NCBI RefSeq assembly: GCF_000003815.2
Contig: NC_049992.1
Location: 9,572,311 to 9,636,310, forward strand
Source of the DNA: Branchiostoma floridae
Taxonomy: Eukaryota > Chordata > Leptocardii > Amphioxiformes > Branchiostomatidae
Direction: 5' to 3'
Length of the DNA: 64,000 nucleotides
Of this stretch, positions 22,344-34,817 are shown one piece after another. Every line of letters starts with the position of its first letter. Position 1 is the first letter of the stretch. The notes under the pieces are model-generated. The model searched no databases. It was not told the DNA's origin and saw only the letters and a program-made list of their open reading frames with translations. A program made the position numbers and the translations under genes.

Positions 22344-23008
22344 TTTCAATAGCACTGAGGGCCTGTCTGTGTCTGAATCAGTAGAACTGTTTATCCGTAC
22401 AGCAGAGCCCTTCGTGCCCCGTTACCCTGAGATATTTCCATGTGAATAACCGGAATGGGGGAGGAATGGGCGTTCTTTGTGCCCCACAAGTGAACCCATG
22501 TCCCAACCTGCTGAGGGTCTAAACTCAAGAGCGCAAGCCAACCGTACATGCGCACAAATCGCTAGTGGCAAGGCGTGACATAAACAGTGTAAAGATAGTC
22601 TTCTAGGCGTGCTGACATGGGTACTTTGACAGGGAAAACTGTGGATATACAAACTACAATGATTCACTTGTAGAAGACTACTAGTATGTAATTAGGAGCT
22701 CATTATCTCTAAATATAGCCTCAATGCCCTGTACTCTTCGTTTGTATCACAGTGTTTGTTGCCATACAGAAATGCATGTTTCGCATTTTTAGACTGACAC
22801 CGGGGTGAATTCGTAAGTGGAAAACCGCATTTTTTTGTTTAAAACAAAACAAACTCTACTTTATCCGAGGCAATTGTGTCAAAGGCGCTGTATCAAAGGT
22901 CAAAAGAGGTTGTTTCTGTGATGCTGAGGCTAAGAATGGATAATTTGGACCCTGGTATTCAGAAATTACAATATCAAATCTCTTTGTTCTATCTTTAATA
23001 CTATTAAG

Positions 23009-23191
23009 TTAAACGCTAGTTCACCTTTATCCATGGGGTAACCTATATCAGATGAGCAGTGGTTTTAAGCTGAAATATTTACAAAATACCGCAATTTGAG
23101 ACCAGCGTCCGTCGACCTGATATCCCCAAATACTCTTTTTTTTAAACAATGGATAAAGGTTACCCCGCGGATAAAAGTGAACGAGCGTTAA
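23009..23191. mobile_element. MITE-like inverted-repeat element
   Basis: It starts TTAAACGCTAGTTCACCTTT and ends AAAAGTGAACGAGCGTTAA; inside these, ATCCATGGGGTAACCTATA mirrors GATAAAGGTTACCCCGCGG. It is about 183 bp and noncoding. Its centre (CGTCCGTCGACCTGATATCC) is similar to part of 35270-35620, so that is probably a second, longer member. Confidence 0.7.
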
Positions 23192-25770
23192 GTAGTTTCC
23201 AATTTGGAAGCGAGAAGCTCTGGCGGCCAGTAAAACGGCCCTATGTCTAGATCTTATCAAGGAGCTTATACATCTAGCTATAGTCTGTTGTGTCCCGGGC
23301 ACAAGATGGTACAGGCCTCAGATCACGTGGTATCCAGAACTCGTGTCCCGGTTTGGAGCAATGTTTTTATTTTGAGGCAGCTGGGTAATCGGTACACATG
23401 GCAGTCTAGATCACATACAAGGGTGTTTACCACCATCTATGTTTGCCGGGTGGGTGCTTAGGAATTTCGGACCCTTTATGGGAGGTGGTTTTCCTCTTTC
23501 CTTTGCGTAGTTTCTCTTCAATAGTGATACATATAATGACGCAGGTTACATTTATCAATGTGCAACGTTTCTACGATGTTATGTCGTTTACTCTTGCCGG
23601 TTCGTAGCCCGAGACAATTGGTTAGCTTTAATAAAATCTAGAATAGAAAAAAAATCTGGTTTATGTCACTTGGATGTGATATATGTAATAAAAAGACAGA
23701 ACACCTTGATGTCAGATGTTACAGAAAAATGCTTAATCAATGCAGCCAATAGACCACACACACACACGTGCATAACAAATAATTCGAAACTTACCGTATC
23801 TCAGTATGTATTCTAAGCATTGAATCCTGGACAAGCTTAGACAATCAAAGGGTACGTACATGAATATTGTTACTGATAAGTACAATGACAAGCCATGTAA
23901 CAGAACAGTGCCTGTAGTACTTCTCCCAGTTACAACAGAATACGAGTAACTTCACTGTACCACAATCAGCTACTTAAGTGGTGACCCCAGAAGAAGCTAC
24001 TTATATAAACACACACCTGTCTGGCCATGGCATATCTTGAAGACAGACGCCAGCGAAAACTGGGCACAGGAAAGACTTTTGAGCACATAACTACTGTCTG
24101 TATCCGCGTGCTCCACAACCGGTCAAAGTGGGGCACAGAAACGCAACTGGTTCTGCTTTCTTTTGTGAGCTATCCTGGGCCGGATTAAAGCTCGACTGAA
24201 ACGTGTTTTACCACTTCGCGTAACAGTACATCGATCAGTACTTAATTGCTGTATTCTCCCCAGCGACTTGATTGAACAAAAGAGCCAATCATTTGGATAC
24301 CTCACCACTTAGACACTTTGATACAACATAGACGAACATGGACTGTAACTGCGTTTTATGACACAACATACATCGTACCAGTACTGTGTCTAATTCTCCA
24401 TTAGTAAAAATTATAGAAAGATCGAACTAAGGAACCCTATTTTATTGAAAACTTGGATCTGTCATCTTTGTATCGAAGACAATACATCATTAAAGGCCGT
24501 CGGTGATTTCTTTCTCTGTTCAGTATTCATGAATGACAATGACAGACATTAGTGCTCTCATGAATACTTATCAGTTATAGATAAACAATGTCTTCTAAGA
24601 TAGATGGAGTTTTACAGATTCTAACAGCCCTCTCAGAAAAGATCTAGAAGAGAGTAGCTCTATTGGGCCATGGACAGTGACAGCTCGTTCATTTAAAACG
24701 AAAATTGAACACGGTTTCAATGCAAAAGCATACAACATCTATCAATCGCAAATGACATCAAAAGAATTATCATCCTATCTAATCTAACAGATAATCTAAT
24801 CTGAGAATTCCTTTGAATCTTGAAACTCTTTTGTCGTCGTAGTTTCAGCAAGACTATGACAGAATCAACAAAGAAATGACTACAACCTTTCAGGATTTCT
24901 CCGTCACAGCTGGATTCTGTACGACACTGTACCTGTACTATCCCAAGAAAGCTCCCAACTTAAGCTTGCTGTCGTTCACCTATACTGTACGGTGACAATG
25001 TTACCGGACCTTATCCGAACTCTGCGCAAAGTATACACCTGTCACAGCCTAGATAGAGTACTGTTTCACCGACTGACGCAAAACTAGCGGAACTGATGTG
25101 TCGTAAATGAGGCAAACATCCACCTGTCTGTTACGTGGCCAACCTGTGGTTTTTGCTGCAACATGAGACGGAAGTCAGGGAATGACTAGACTGGAAACCA
25201 CAACTTCTGGTATGAAAGAACGTCGTTGTGTGTGGTAAAGTCGGCGTCTGTTTGCCGACTTTGGCTGCACGCAAAGTAATTTCTGTCAACATACATTGGG
25301 TCCGGTACTGTTACCCGTTTGACGTAAGTATAGAGAGGAAAAATAATAACGCTATTTCTTCATTGCATATATGGGTCGCATTACTGAGTAATTTCCAACG
25401 AGGAATACACAGCTACCAAGTTGCACAGCTACTGAGTATTTGATAGGATATGACCGGACACCCCAGACAGAATATATAAGCTCCAAGAAGGTCTATCACT
25501 CAATCGTGTATACCAATGGAATGAATCTTATTGTTGCTTGAAAATCAATGATAGGAATCGGTATATAGGAAAGCCATTAAAAAGACGTACAACGCGTTGT
25601 TTAAACAACAACAGAACAATGAATGACATACAAAATTCTTGTCATACTGTTTTTGACCCCACCCCATAAATCCTTTGATCTCTATTTGCTGACAGTGTTT
25701 ATGCTGGGGTTATCGGGAACAACGTGAAAGGTTATCTCCGTGAGTCATGGCCGTGAAATGCTGCTGGTGG

Positions 25771-26389
25771 TAATCTCCAAGCAGATCCTATGCTGCCATA
25801 ATTTTTTTTTGAGACGTCTTGCTTGAGTGCCAGTTTCGTTGAGCGTGGCACCACTGTACTGTATTTCCTCTTTGTTGCAGAACAACAACAACAACAATTC
25901 CGAGGCCTATTGCCCATGCTCTGAGACGGAATTGCGCGATTTTTACACAGTAAAAATGGGTCTTGGCACTCCTGCTGAGCGTCTTGGCACTCCCGCTGAG
26001 CGTCTTGAGTCTGCCTCTGGAGTGGTCTCAAGGCTCACAGCATGAATCGCGTCTTGAGATCTAGACCCCTAAATTTCTCTTTACACTGTGGCTGAGACGT
26101 CTTTGGCTGAGACGGTCTTGGCCAAGACGTCTCAGAAAAACCCAATGTAAAGCGGTGTCTACCAGACTCCCGGCTGGCCGAATAGAAATGCGAGACACTT
26201 TACACTAGGTTTTTCTGAGACGTCTTGACCAAGATCGTCTCAGCCAAGTATGAAAGCTGGCCAAGGAGTATAGCCACCGGCCAAAGGGAGTCAGACGGGC
26301 ACCGGAGCATACATACTCCAAGGCCGGCTTCACTCCTCTGCCAGCTTTTAATACTATCTTATGCTATCGTAGGATCTGCTTGGATATTA
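25771..26389. mobile_element. Larger MITE-like element, same family as 9223-9392
   Basis: Ends TAATCTCCAAGCAGATCCTA and TAGGATCTGCTTGGATATTA are reverse complements with one mismatch, and the 3' side continues into the family's TACTATCTTATGC. The interior is built from repeats of GAGACGTCTTGG-like units in both orientations, plus two copies of GCGTCTTGGCACTCC. No coding capacity was seen. Confidence 0.7.
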
Positions 26390-27017
26390 GCTAGTGGGAC
26401 GAAAGCAACTCGTCCCTTCACTTCTCACGTTCGACGACAATCGGTAGGACGACGATAAATCATCGGTAATCATCGTTTCTACTCGGGAATGTTCGTCGTA
26501 CAATGCCGAATATGAAAGCGTATTACTAATTATAATACATTCTACAAGGATCGCGCTGCACTCTCACTACGACCTAAAACGGTTGCGCGTAACCTTCGAT
26601 TTCATACTTGGTGTATCATACATAGACTGATTAAATCTCGCTTATAGCAGCCCGCCCAACATCCGATACCCCGCGGGGAGGAGCCAGTTACAGCCCTGGA
26701 CAGCGGAGTTTGCGTTGCACAGACTATATCATACAAAACAAAACATAACGTTAAATGTGTGACAGAAAAGACAACAAAACGATTTTACACAGTTCGTTGA
26801 AAGGAATGTTAGGTCACCGAAAGAGCGGCGTAAGAATGCGCCGTCCTAGTGGAAAGGGGGTACCGCTATAACCATGTTACTTGACGCTCTTAAGATTACT
26901 TTGGGGGTGCTTTAGCAGTATTCTGTATTGTACATTTATAAGTAAATAGTTTTCACTGTCGTGTAGTTCCTCAAGTTGCACAGAGTCTTAGTATGTATAG
27001 ACTGACTGACAATATAG

Positions 27018-27057
27018 CGTTGTATTGTATTGTACTGTATTGTATTGTATTGTATTC
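27018..27057. repeat. TATTG pentanucleotide microsatellite
   Basis: Seven or so TATTG units, one with a C substitution. Confidence 0.85.
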
Positions 27058-30000
27058 CATGTAGTATTATCCTAAATGTACTGTGTATTGGAGACTGGCA
27101 CTAGTGCGAATCGAGCCACGACTAAACCCATAAGTATGCCGTGTAGCGTTCAACCTATGTGCATGTCGTGACTAGGTTGTCGTGGGAAAAGGACCTCTTT
27201 TTAATTAGTTGGCTCTTTTGTAAATATCAGAATAAGTGGAATGTTAACAAAACAAATGCTGGTAAAAGCTGAACTGGTTGACCTTTTGTCTAAAAGAAAA
27301 GAAATGTGATAGCTATTTCATTCATTTGCATTTTCAATAGTTTCGGCGTAGGAGGAGGGGGGGGGGGCTGTGTACGTGAACTTTATGAACTCCATCGGGA
27401 AGTAAATACACCTATATCCTTCTTCTATATGGTATAAACAACAAAGGATGAAATCCTTATATTTCAAAACAGACTTCCTTAGTCTGCTATGTTAAGCGTA
27501 CAGTACAATCTGACATACTAAAGAAAAGGAAAACCTTCGTTATTGATGCAAATCAGAACTTAATGTACGATCTGGTAGAAAAGGCAACCTTTTTTATGTC
27601 TTTTATAACTGAATTTTGCAGGCATCGTATACTAGTCTGTTGAATAGCACACAATGAAAAACAGCTTCAGAGTTCGGCATTTTAGAGTTCGCATTCCTCT
27701 GGTCAATGAATCTCCTCATTTTTATCAATTCTAGAATTTTTCTCGCTCATAGTGAAGTCTGCTGGAGACTATAACATTGCTATGATATGATATGACAATC
27801 ATGCTACGCATATGTATCTATATAGCCTGTTTAAGTAATACACGTACTATAATACTAAAAATTGGGTACTCTGAACAGAAAAATACATTTCAGAGTAAGT
27901 AGTACAACAAAATGAGAAAAAGAACCACTGTACCTGGATGCTAGTACGCTGTATATGCAGTCCTGGTTACCCGTGGACTTCTAGCCACTGTCTGACGAAG
28001 TCTTCAAGTTGACTATCACGGTACATACCTGTAGACCAGAAAGTTTACATATTTATTCCTTAAATCACATGACGTAAATGGGATTTTATCTCCTTGCTGG
28101 GATCAAAGAACGCTTTTAGAGGTTGGTTGTGACAGGAACTGTTCAGCCGGATATTACCGGATGTACCAGAATGGCACTTCCTGTCTCTGCCCTAAATAAA
28201 GTTATTGCACCTGTGTCAGGTGGGCGAAACCATTGGGCGGACAGAGGAGGGGTGTTGTTTCACCTCCAGCGAAAACCCCAAATCCATAGAGAAAGTAAAC
28301 ACATTTCAACAACAGTGCAACGAAGGAATTGTTCCTTTGAAATTCAGTTTGTATGCGTAGTTTTCAACCCCTGATTATTGCATTCGGTATCAAAACCACT
28401 TTTCCAAGCGATTGTATATTCTAATGGGCTTACAGTAACTTTGTACATAGCATTTTCAGTACATTTTTCTAGTGGCTTGTTCGTCAGTTAGTAACATGTC
28501 GCACTTAGTCAATCTTCTCTTCATTACAAAATGGAGAAGTTTACGAAACATTTTTTCACTAATTGCCTATGTACTTTACGAATCAAGGAATCAAAACAAC
28601 CTGAACCAAGCAAACAACTTACATCTGCTTGGAGATGGCAATCAACACTTGCGTCTAGACTGTAATTGTAAGGTATCATTGAATAGTAAAGGTAACACTA
28701 GCCCCTGAGGGGGTAATACATATGTCTGTCTTGTTTCACAACACGTTACTAACAGCTGGACGATCTGCCCCTGTTTATGGTACCTCCAGAGGGTTTCAGT
28801 ATTTACCCACTCTAAACCGGGCGTCATGGCGTTTGTTGGGACAAATCAAGACAAACAGAGTACCTAAAGGGCAAACAGTTACCGGCCTTGTACAGTTGCC
28901 GGGCACAAATGGCGGCCTCCGAACAACCACGAAACATGACGGGAAGTTGACTCGGGCTTTGTTCGGTAATATTCGTGATTTATGATCGAACCGAAGCGTT
29001 TTTAAAGGCATAGTCTACTGGCGATTAGTTTTACTGCATTGGTGGCTGGTTCCGGAGGATTGTACTGATAAAAAAGCTGTAAATGTTCTAAATGGCAACA
29101 GGTTGCTAATTATGGTTATTATGGAACCAATTGGGAATTACACTGGTCTTAAATTCAATCATGATGAATCTTTCAAGCGAGGTACAGGTACAAGTGACAG
29201 AGAGAAAGACGAAGAGTGGTAGAGTTCTATTAAGGAAAATGACTTCCTTCACTTGCAATTTTCCAGAGCCCAACAAAGAATGCTTACGTTATATTGAAAT
29301 TTGCTCACCTGTACTATTCTGTCGCGTTGTACTCCAACTACTACAGATAGCGTGATAAGGCGTTAAAGATTGGCCATGTTACGAGTGCCTAAATGTCATA
29401 GATTATACATTAAGATATGGACTGCGACAGCTGGCGAATAACATGTTTAACAGGTCTAAAGATATCTAAGTAACCCACCTTTAAACGCCGCAAGGCAATC
29501 TGGTTTGTAAAAAGTGGGTTGTCTACTGAAGGTACTGAGATTCTTAGTAGGTACACTTTTGTGTACTGACAATGCCTTGTACTGAAACGCGTACGGTGCA
29601 TGCACTGTACATAACACACTGTGAACTAGCATGCAGGACGAATATGAACACATGTACATGTTTGTAGGTCCATGTAGACAACCCACCTAACACGTGTATA
29701 CATGTGCACAACAAGCAAACTGGAAACATACCTTATGTGAAGTCCAACTTCCAGTGTCTTTGACAGTTTAACACACACTATAGTCTCAAGCTACCAACCG
29801 TTGTAGCCTGTGGACTCAAAAGGGCACGCCAAGAAGCACGTCCTCGCAAATTTGTCATCGCCACAGACTACGTACTGTGTTTGCAGAGTTTTCCCGACCA
29901 GGTCTCAGCAGGTACAAAGGTCGGATTGTTCCATCTCAGAAGTTACATCAATCCTTGTCACATTGTTCGACCCGCATAACAGGGACGTTGGTACAAGGCA

Positions 30001-31413
30001 TACAGGGGAGGGGTTGGTGGATCGATTTTAAATGGGTGTTTAAATCGGTAAACATCCATTTGAAGAATCGGTGCAATGACACAGTTGGTAGAGTAGTGAT
30101 TCCTTTTTTTTCCTTTTAAACATCCACTTTTTATATTTGTCCAGGAATGCTAGTAAGTCTTAATTTTGCACCATTCAACAAAACTATATATCCTCATGGT
30201 AGCTACGCTTAAGAGGATTACAGAGGATATCTTGTCGATAGTGCCAAGCAATTCTTATCGACAGGAAGATTCTGTCAATAATGCCAAAATCTTAAAATCG
30301 TCTCAATTGTATTTACTTAAGGTACAAAATATGAATGAGCAAAACATAGAAAAGACAAACATTATCACCGTTCTTAAAATGCAATAGACCTATCCCTTGT
30401 AATTGTGTACGTATACATTATTGAAGTACAATAAAATCCAGATTTTATCACGTTAACACATTACAATTAACTGCACAGGTAACGTTGGTGAAGTTTGTTG
30501 ATAAGTCCCCAGGGGGCCTGGTTAAGGTTTCTAGTTCGGAATGGTATAGATAAGATGAGAATGATAAAGCATGCACACTTTATTGAGTACCCTTTCAGTT
30601 GTCCAGTTTTAGACAATTCAATATATTGGACCATACTACTTCTCGCACGGGGAGAAATGAATGAGAAAACAAATAAACAAATTCACGATTTGTAGTTTTA
30701 TCTATTCTTCACCCTTCCTCGAAAACAGATGGATCGGCCTTAGTACAGCGCCCTGAGAATAGTCTTTCTTTTTATTTCCCCTTTAGTAATTTTTAACACA
30801 AAATAATCAAAACACATGTACATGTACAAGCGCACAGCAGATGAATAAAAACCGGGAACAGGCATAGGTACGTGAAATGTGCATAAAGATATATGACTGG
30901 AATTTATACATGGAATGTATATATGCACCGAAGTGAAACAAATATCTATAGAATTGAAAATAACCATTAGAAACATGAATTTCCCCAATATCTTTGATAT
31001 TGGTTGTTTTGTATGCTATCATAGATTCTTGATCATGAGTTATCACAAATATAGCACACATTCAAATGGTATAAAAATTGGACTTTATTGGCTACAAACA
31101 TAGTACTGTACAATCAGTATTTATCATTCCAATCTTAGGGTCACTCCTTTGACAACATGAGGGGAGGTTTCTTACATCAATATATGTACTTTTACATTCC
31201 CGACATACCTGAGCGGCCACTTCAAACTGTTGACATGACGTCAGGAGAAGGACAAAGAACAAAGTACTAGTACGTCAGAACGTCTACCGATGTCTGTATG
31301 TCGTCGTCATGGCAACAATCGGACCAATGAACTCGTTTATTCTGGGAGTACTTATGGGGATATTTTTGTAAGACAAACAAAAAGGCTTGCATGTTTCTCG
31401 AGGTGTTCCCCGT

Positions 31414-31513
31414 NNNNNNNNNNNNNNNNNNNNNNNNNNNNNNNNNNNNNNNNNNNNNNNNNNNNNNNNNNNNNNNNNNNNNNNNNNNNNNNNNNNNNNN
31501 NNNNNNNNNNNNN
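31414..31513. other. Assembly gap (100 N)
   Basis: A run of exactly 100 N, the conventional filler for a gap of unknown size. It hides the 3' side of the carrier exon that starts at 31711. Confidence 0.99.
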
Positions 31514-31711
31514 TAAAGAGCGAGAGCGTGCTGGGCAAAATCATCAGTCTGGTCCCTAAGCCTTGCCAGAGTCTCAATATTCCTCCTTCCCGCACTATAG
31601 ATTTGACGAAGAAGATAACGCCCCGCTGCGAGGTTGGGTCGCACTGCACAGCAGCCTGGATGCGCGTCTTGACTAAGTCCATAGGGGTCGCTGCAGTACA
31701 GCTAATACTGC
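31514..31711 (-). CDS. Carrier gene, exon 4 (truncated by the gap)
   Basis: Acceptor CCTTACAG|GC; encodes ISCTAATPMDLVKTRIQ, the third signature motif, then FFVKSIVREGGILRLWQGLG, then the sixth helix start (GTRLMILPSTLSLF) at the edge of the N run. Incoming phase 1. Confidence 0.8.
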
Positions 31712-33491
31712 CTGTAAGGAAGGTGAAACAGATAATTGCGATACTTCGAATTCACGATACTTAAGCTTAATCTCTGTATGTATAATTTAGTGCTATACAC
31801 GTGCATGTTGTAATCTTAAGTTCGGCAAATCAGCGGGATTAACAAATTACCATAAACAAGGTATGGAGTCGGTCGGGTACTCTCGCCGGCGGCCGCGAGA
31901 CACCAACAAAACGCCACAAAATAAAAAGCCCGATAAAAACGCCTAAAAAACGTCAAAAAGAGCTGGAGCCTAATAAAATCGGACAGTAGGTCGGGTAACA
32001 TTCTGCGACTGAAGATTAATGAATATAACAGCGAAGAAAGTAATGGGACTTCCGTGATAAAGATTGACTTTGGCATTTTTCTACATTCATAGAAATAAAA
32101 TTTAGTACCTGACAACATGACTTCACCCCTACACACTCAGAAGTTCTGAACTATGTGTCAAATGTCTCATTTCGGAGTTTTTGTCACGTGACTGGTGTTG
32201 ACTATCACGTGATAAGGGGAAATTGTACATATCACATGCCTATAAAGAAATACCAGTATCCAAGCACCTGCTACAAGTCCTATCTGGAAGCGTTTGTGGT
32301 CAGGACAGCGGTGACCATGTTGGGTCTCATACCGGCGTACTCCTGCCTCCCGACCGACGAAGAAGAAGGCGTTAAATGTGACGTCACGGAATAGTGCGGA
32401 TCCGAAACCTCTGTACATATCTGAAGGTTTAAAAAAAATAGGGATTGGGCGTCGTTGGGTGATGATGTGTAATAATCCAACCAGCGTTTAAGCCAACTTA
32501 TATCTAGCAAGATTTGCTATCAACGACGGACTTATTGAATATTGTCAAATTATATTGGAATTTGTTAAAAGCATTCTACGAAAAATAAGACAAGTGAAAG
32601 GTAACGTACATGTGCACTAGCAATTTGTCCATTCAAAGCTGTAGACTTTGTGGAAACAAGCCAATGTTGTTTTTACACATCGAAGAGCATTTTCAGACTT
32701 TCCCCTCCCCATACCTGGTTGGACATACTTAGTGCAGACAAGGATGCGTTGTCCCATCAATATACACTTAGCGTAGCAGCTGGATTGTTCGTGTTGGTTT
32801 GATTAAATGGATGACATCCGCTCGCGCATAAATTTTAGGCCGTTTCCGATAAAAAAAATTTTACCGCGCTGCATATCGTAGAAAACAGCTGCAAAATGAG
32901 AAGTAGATGTGAAATTACAAAAATGAAGAATCTATTGTTCGGTATTCTATACCTTGATACACCAAATCCCAATGTTTTAGCTTCAACACCTAACACCTAT
33001 GATACAAAAATTAAACCTTTTGTTAGATCCATATAACCTGTTGTCCTCCAGACATCTCTGAACCGGTGGCCGTAGACCTGCGCCCGCACCATGACAAGCT
33101 CAGTGGGAGAGGCCACGACTGCAGTACCCACACCAGCCGCTAGTCCGCCTAAAATCCAGACCCCCGGAGACTGTTCCCCTCGCAAGTCCGTCAGAAACCT
33201 CGTCGTCACGATCCAACATTGCATCTTTAACATTCTCTCTGGCATGACACCCAGGGAACGAGATACTACACCTGGGGACGAGAACAGGATAACCAATTAA
33301 TAAATTTGAATATATAGACCGATATCTCACCTATTTCTCCGCCCAAAAGCCTTGTAAGACTTCTAGTATTCAGTGCCTTACTAGTGTAACATTCTTTTAA
33401 ATTTGTCTTGTTGGTTGAAATAAATTACTTCATTATTGGTCCGATAACTGCCTTGAAGAGAGACATGCACTTAGACTAGAGACAGAGATGG

Positions 33492-33526
<35 letters not shown>

Positions 33527-34817
33527 ACAGATAGAGAGAGAGACTAGGGTAGAGATTATACCCTCACGAAACTACAGGCAAAGGTTGAGGACAGTGCTTG
33601 GACGACATCGTCATCGATATAGGACGAAGTTGGGCTGGGCAAGGTTGGGTTGATTCCTTTGGGTTCGATTCATTCTGATTCGTGCACCCTCATGCGCATC
33701 AGTTTTCTTTTATTCAGTAGGGTGTCTTATTAGAAGATGTCATCAATAAAACGAATGACGATGATTTTAATATTAGATATGTATATAATTTTCACAGCTA
33801 AGATTACTTTGTACGATTTCAATGCTTTATAGTGTCCTAAAACAGTTCAGAAAGTTGGCTGCCACTGCGCGTACGAGAGTACTTTGTGTTTTGATCAAAT
33901 ACTTTTCATTGATCAGATTCTGTGTAGTGTTATGTACGTCATCTGACGGTACTACAAAGTACTGATAAATATTTAGATATCCTTACGTTGAACAATCGCT
34001 TTAGCTTTCTTCATATGTAACAGAAGAACAAATAACTTTGTTAGTATTTTGCTGCCACGTGTCAGACAACAGTCAGTGCACGTATTGAAATGGCTTAGTT
34101 CCACGGGCGCTGGTCATACAGGTCAAACAAGTAGGTCACATGTACGCCTGGGTCACAGACACTGACCCCATTTTATTTTGTATACGTAACAACTTAATGA
34201 AAACCCCATAAAACAGCGTACAGGACAGACGTGTATAATCTCATCGCCCAAATAAAAACTATGTTGATTCTTAAGTGAGATATGATATTTCCAGAAGAAC
34301 AAGCTTGTTTTACATAATTAGGCCCACATTTCAAAGCTGATGCAACAGCTACTTTTTCTACTTGAACATTGTTACTGCTTTTATAACTCTCATGATAAGC
34401 AACAACGATCCGGAGGACGTACGGAGGGGGTAGATGACATTGATATCTGTTCAATGTTGTTGTAGACTCGGTCGGTATAAATAGCAACACGACATAAGCT
34501 GAACACGGTGACGCTACAACACAAATGCAAAGAAGTACATGTATACCTCTGTAGAGAAATCCGAGAGGACTGTGGACAGTTCGTCCTAGGAAGTCCTTCC
34601 ACGAGAAGTGCGGGGTCTGTATGAAGGTTTTCAGCGTGTATAGCGGGTGGTGTATAACCTGCGTCAGCCCGCCGGCTGCCATGCTGACACCAGCGCTGTA
34701 GAGCTGCCAGTTCTTCGGGAGATAGTCCACCCTCCCCCGTACAGCTCCTGGAGAAATCGTCGGCGCCGACGGACGTGTCCGTGTGGTGCCTAACCTGGCT
34801 TCGATTTGAGTCCCCAT
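31514..34817 (-). CDS. Mitochondrial carrier (SLC25 family), incomplete model
   Basis: Four exons are visible: 34817-34547, 33271-33038, 32420 to about 32333, and 31711 to the gap at 31513. Exons 1-2 join cleanly in phase 1 (FLYRG|VVSRSLG). The three SLC25 signature motifs appear in order: a degenerate HPLYTLKTF after the first TM helix, PTELVMVR after the third, and a canonical PMDLVKTR after the fifth, followed by EGGILRLWQG. ATG 34817 (MGTQIEARLG) is the first Met. SLC25 proteins exchange metabolites across the inner mitochondrial membrane; the substrate cannot be told. Roughly 15-20 residues normally found between exon 3 (FFFVGREAG) and exon 4 are missing, and the phases of exons 3 and 4 do not fit, so a small exon is unfound. 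A loop segment between exons 2 and 3 may be missing too. The C terminus may lie in the N gap. Confidence 0.75.
32333..32420 (-). CDS. Carrier gene, exon 3
   Basis: Acceptor ACCTTCAG|AT; encodes MYRGFGSALFRDVTFNAFFF then VGREAGV, the fourth helix after the second matrix motif. The donor is uncertain: CCG|GTATGA at 32332 is the best consensus, but its phase does not fit the next visible exon. Confidence 0.65.
33038..33271 (-). CDS. Carrier gene, exon 2
   Basis: Acceptor CGTCCCCAG|GT and donor ACAG|GTTATA, phase 1 on both sides. Contains LGGLAAGVGTAVVASPTELV, the third helix with the second carrier motif (PTELVMVR, Met where Lys/Arg is usual). Confidence 0.8.
33498..33542. repeat. AG dinucleotide microsatellite
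   Basis: Interrupted GA/AG run in an intron of the carrier gene. Confidence 0.85.
34547..34817 (-). CDS. Carrier gene, exon 1
   Basis: Encodes a Thr/Arg-rich N terminus, then VSMAAGGLTQVIHHPLYTLK, the first transmembrane helix and first carrier motif. The usual acidic residue of Px[D/E]xx[K/R] is Tyr. Donor AGAG|GTATAC, phase 1. Confidence 0.8.

Larger units (their letters stand above)
22344..31266. other. Intergenic region, no supported gene
   Basis: About 9 kb of mostly AT-rich sequence. I found MITE-like elements at 23009-23191 and 25771-26389, a TATTG microsatellite at 27018-27057 and a G run near 27357. All open frames are under about 100 codons and none shows a domain or convincing splice partners. 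Confidence 0.5.

Noticed and set aside
28722..28985. An 87-codon frame with Arg/Gly-rich text
   Set aside because: No homology I recognise, no splice sites, and a comparable frame on the other strand.
31816..32136. A 106-codon minus frame between carrier exons, considered as the missing exon
   Set aside because: Its Phe/Arg-rich text does not match carrier helix 5, and no phase-compatible splice pair was found.
34194..34546. Extension of carrier exon 1 beyond 34547
   Set aside because: Translation past the AGAG|GTATAC donor is intron sequence; splicing to 33271 restores the carrier pattern.
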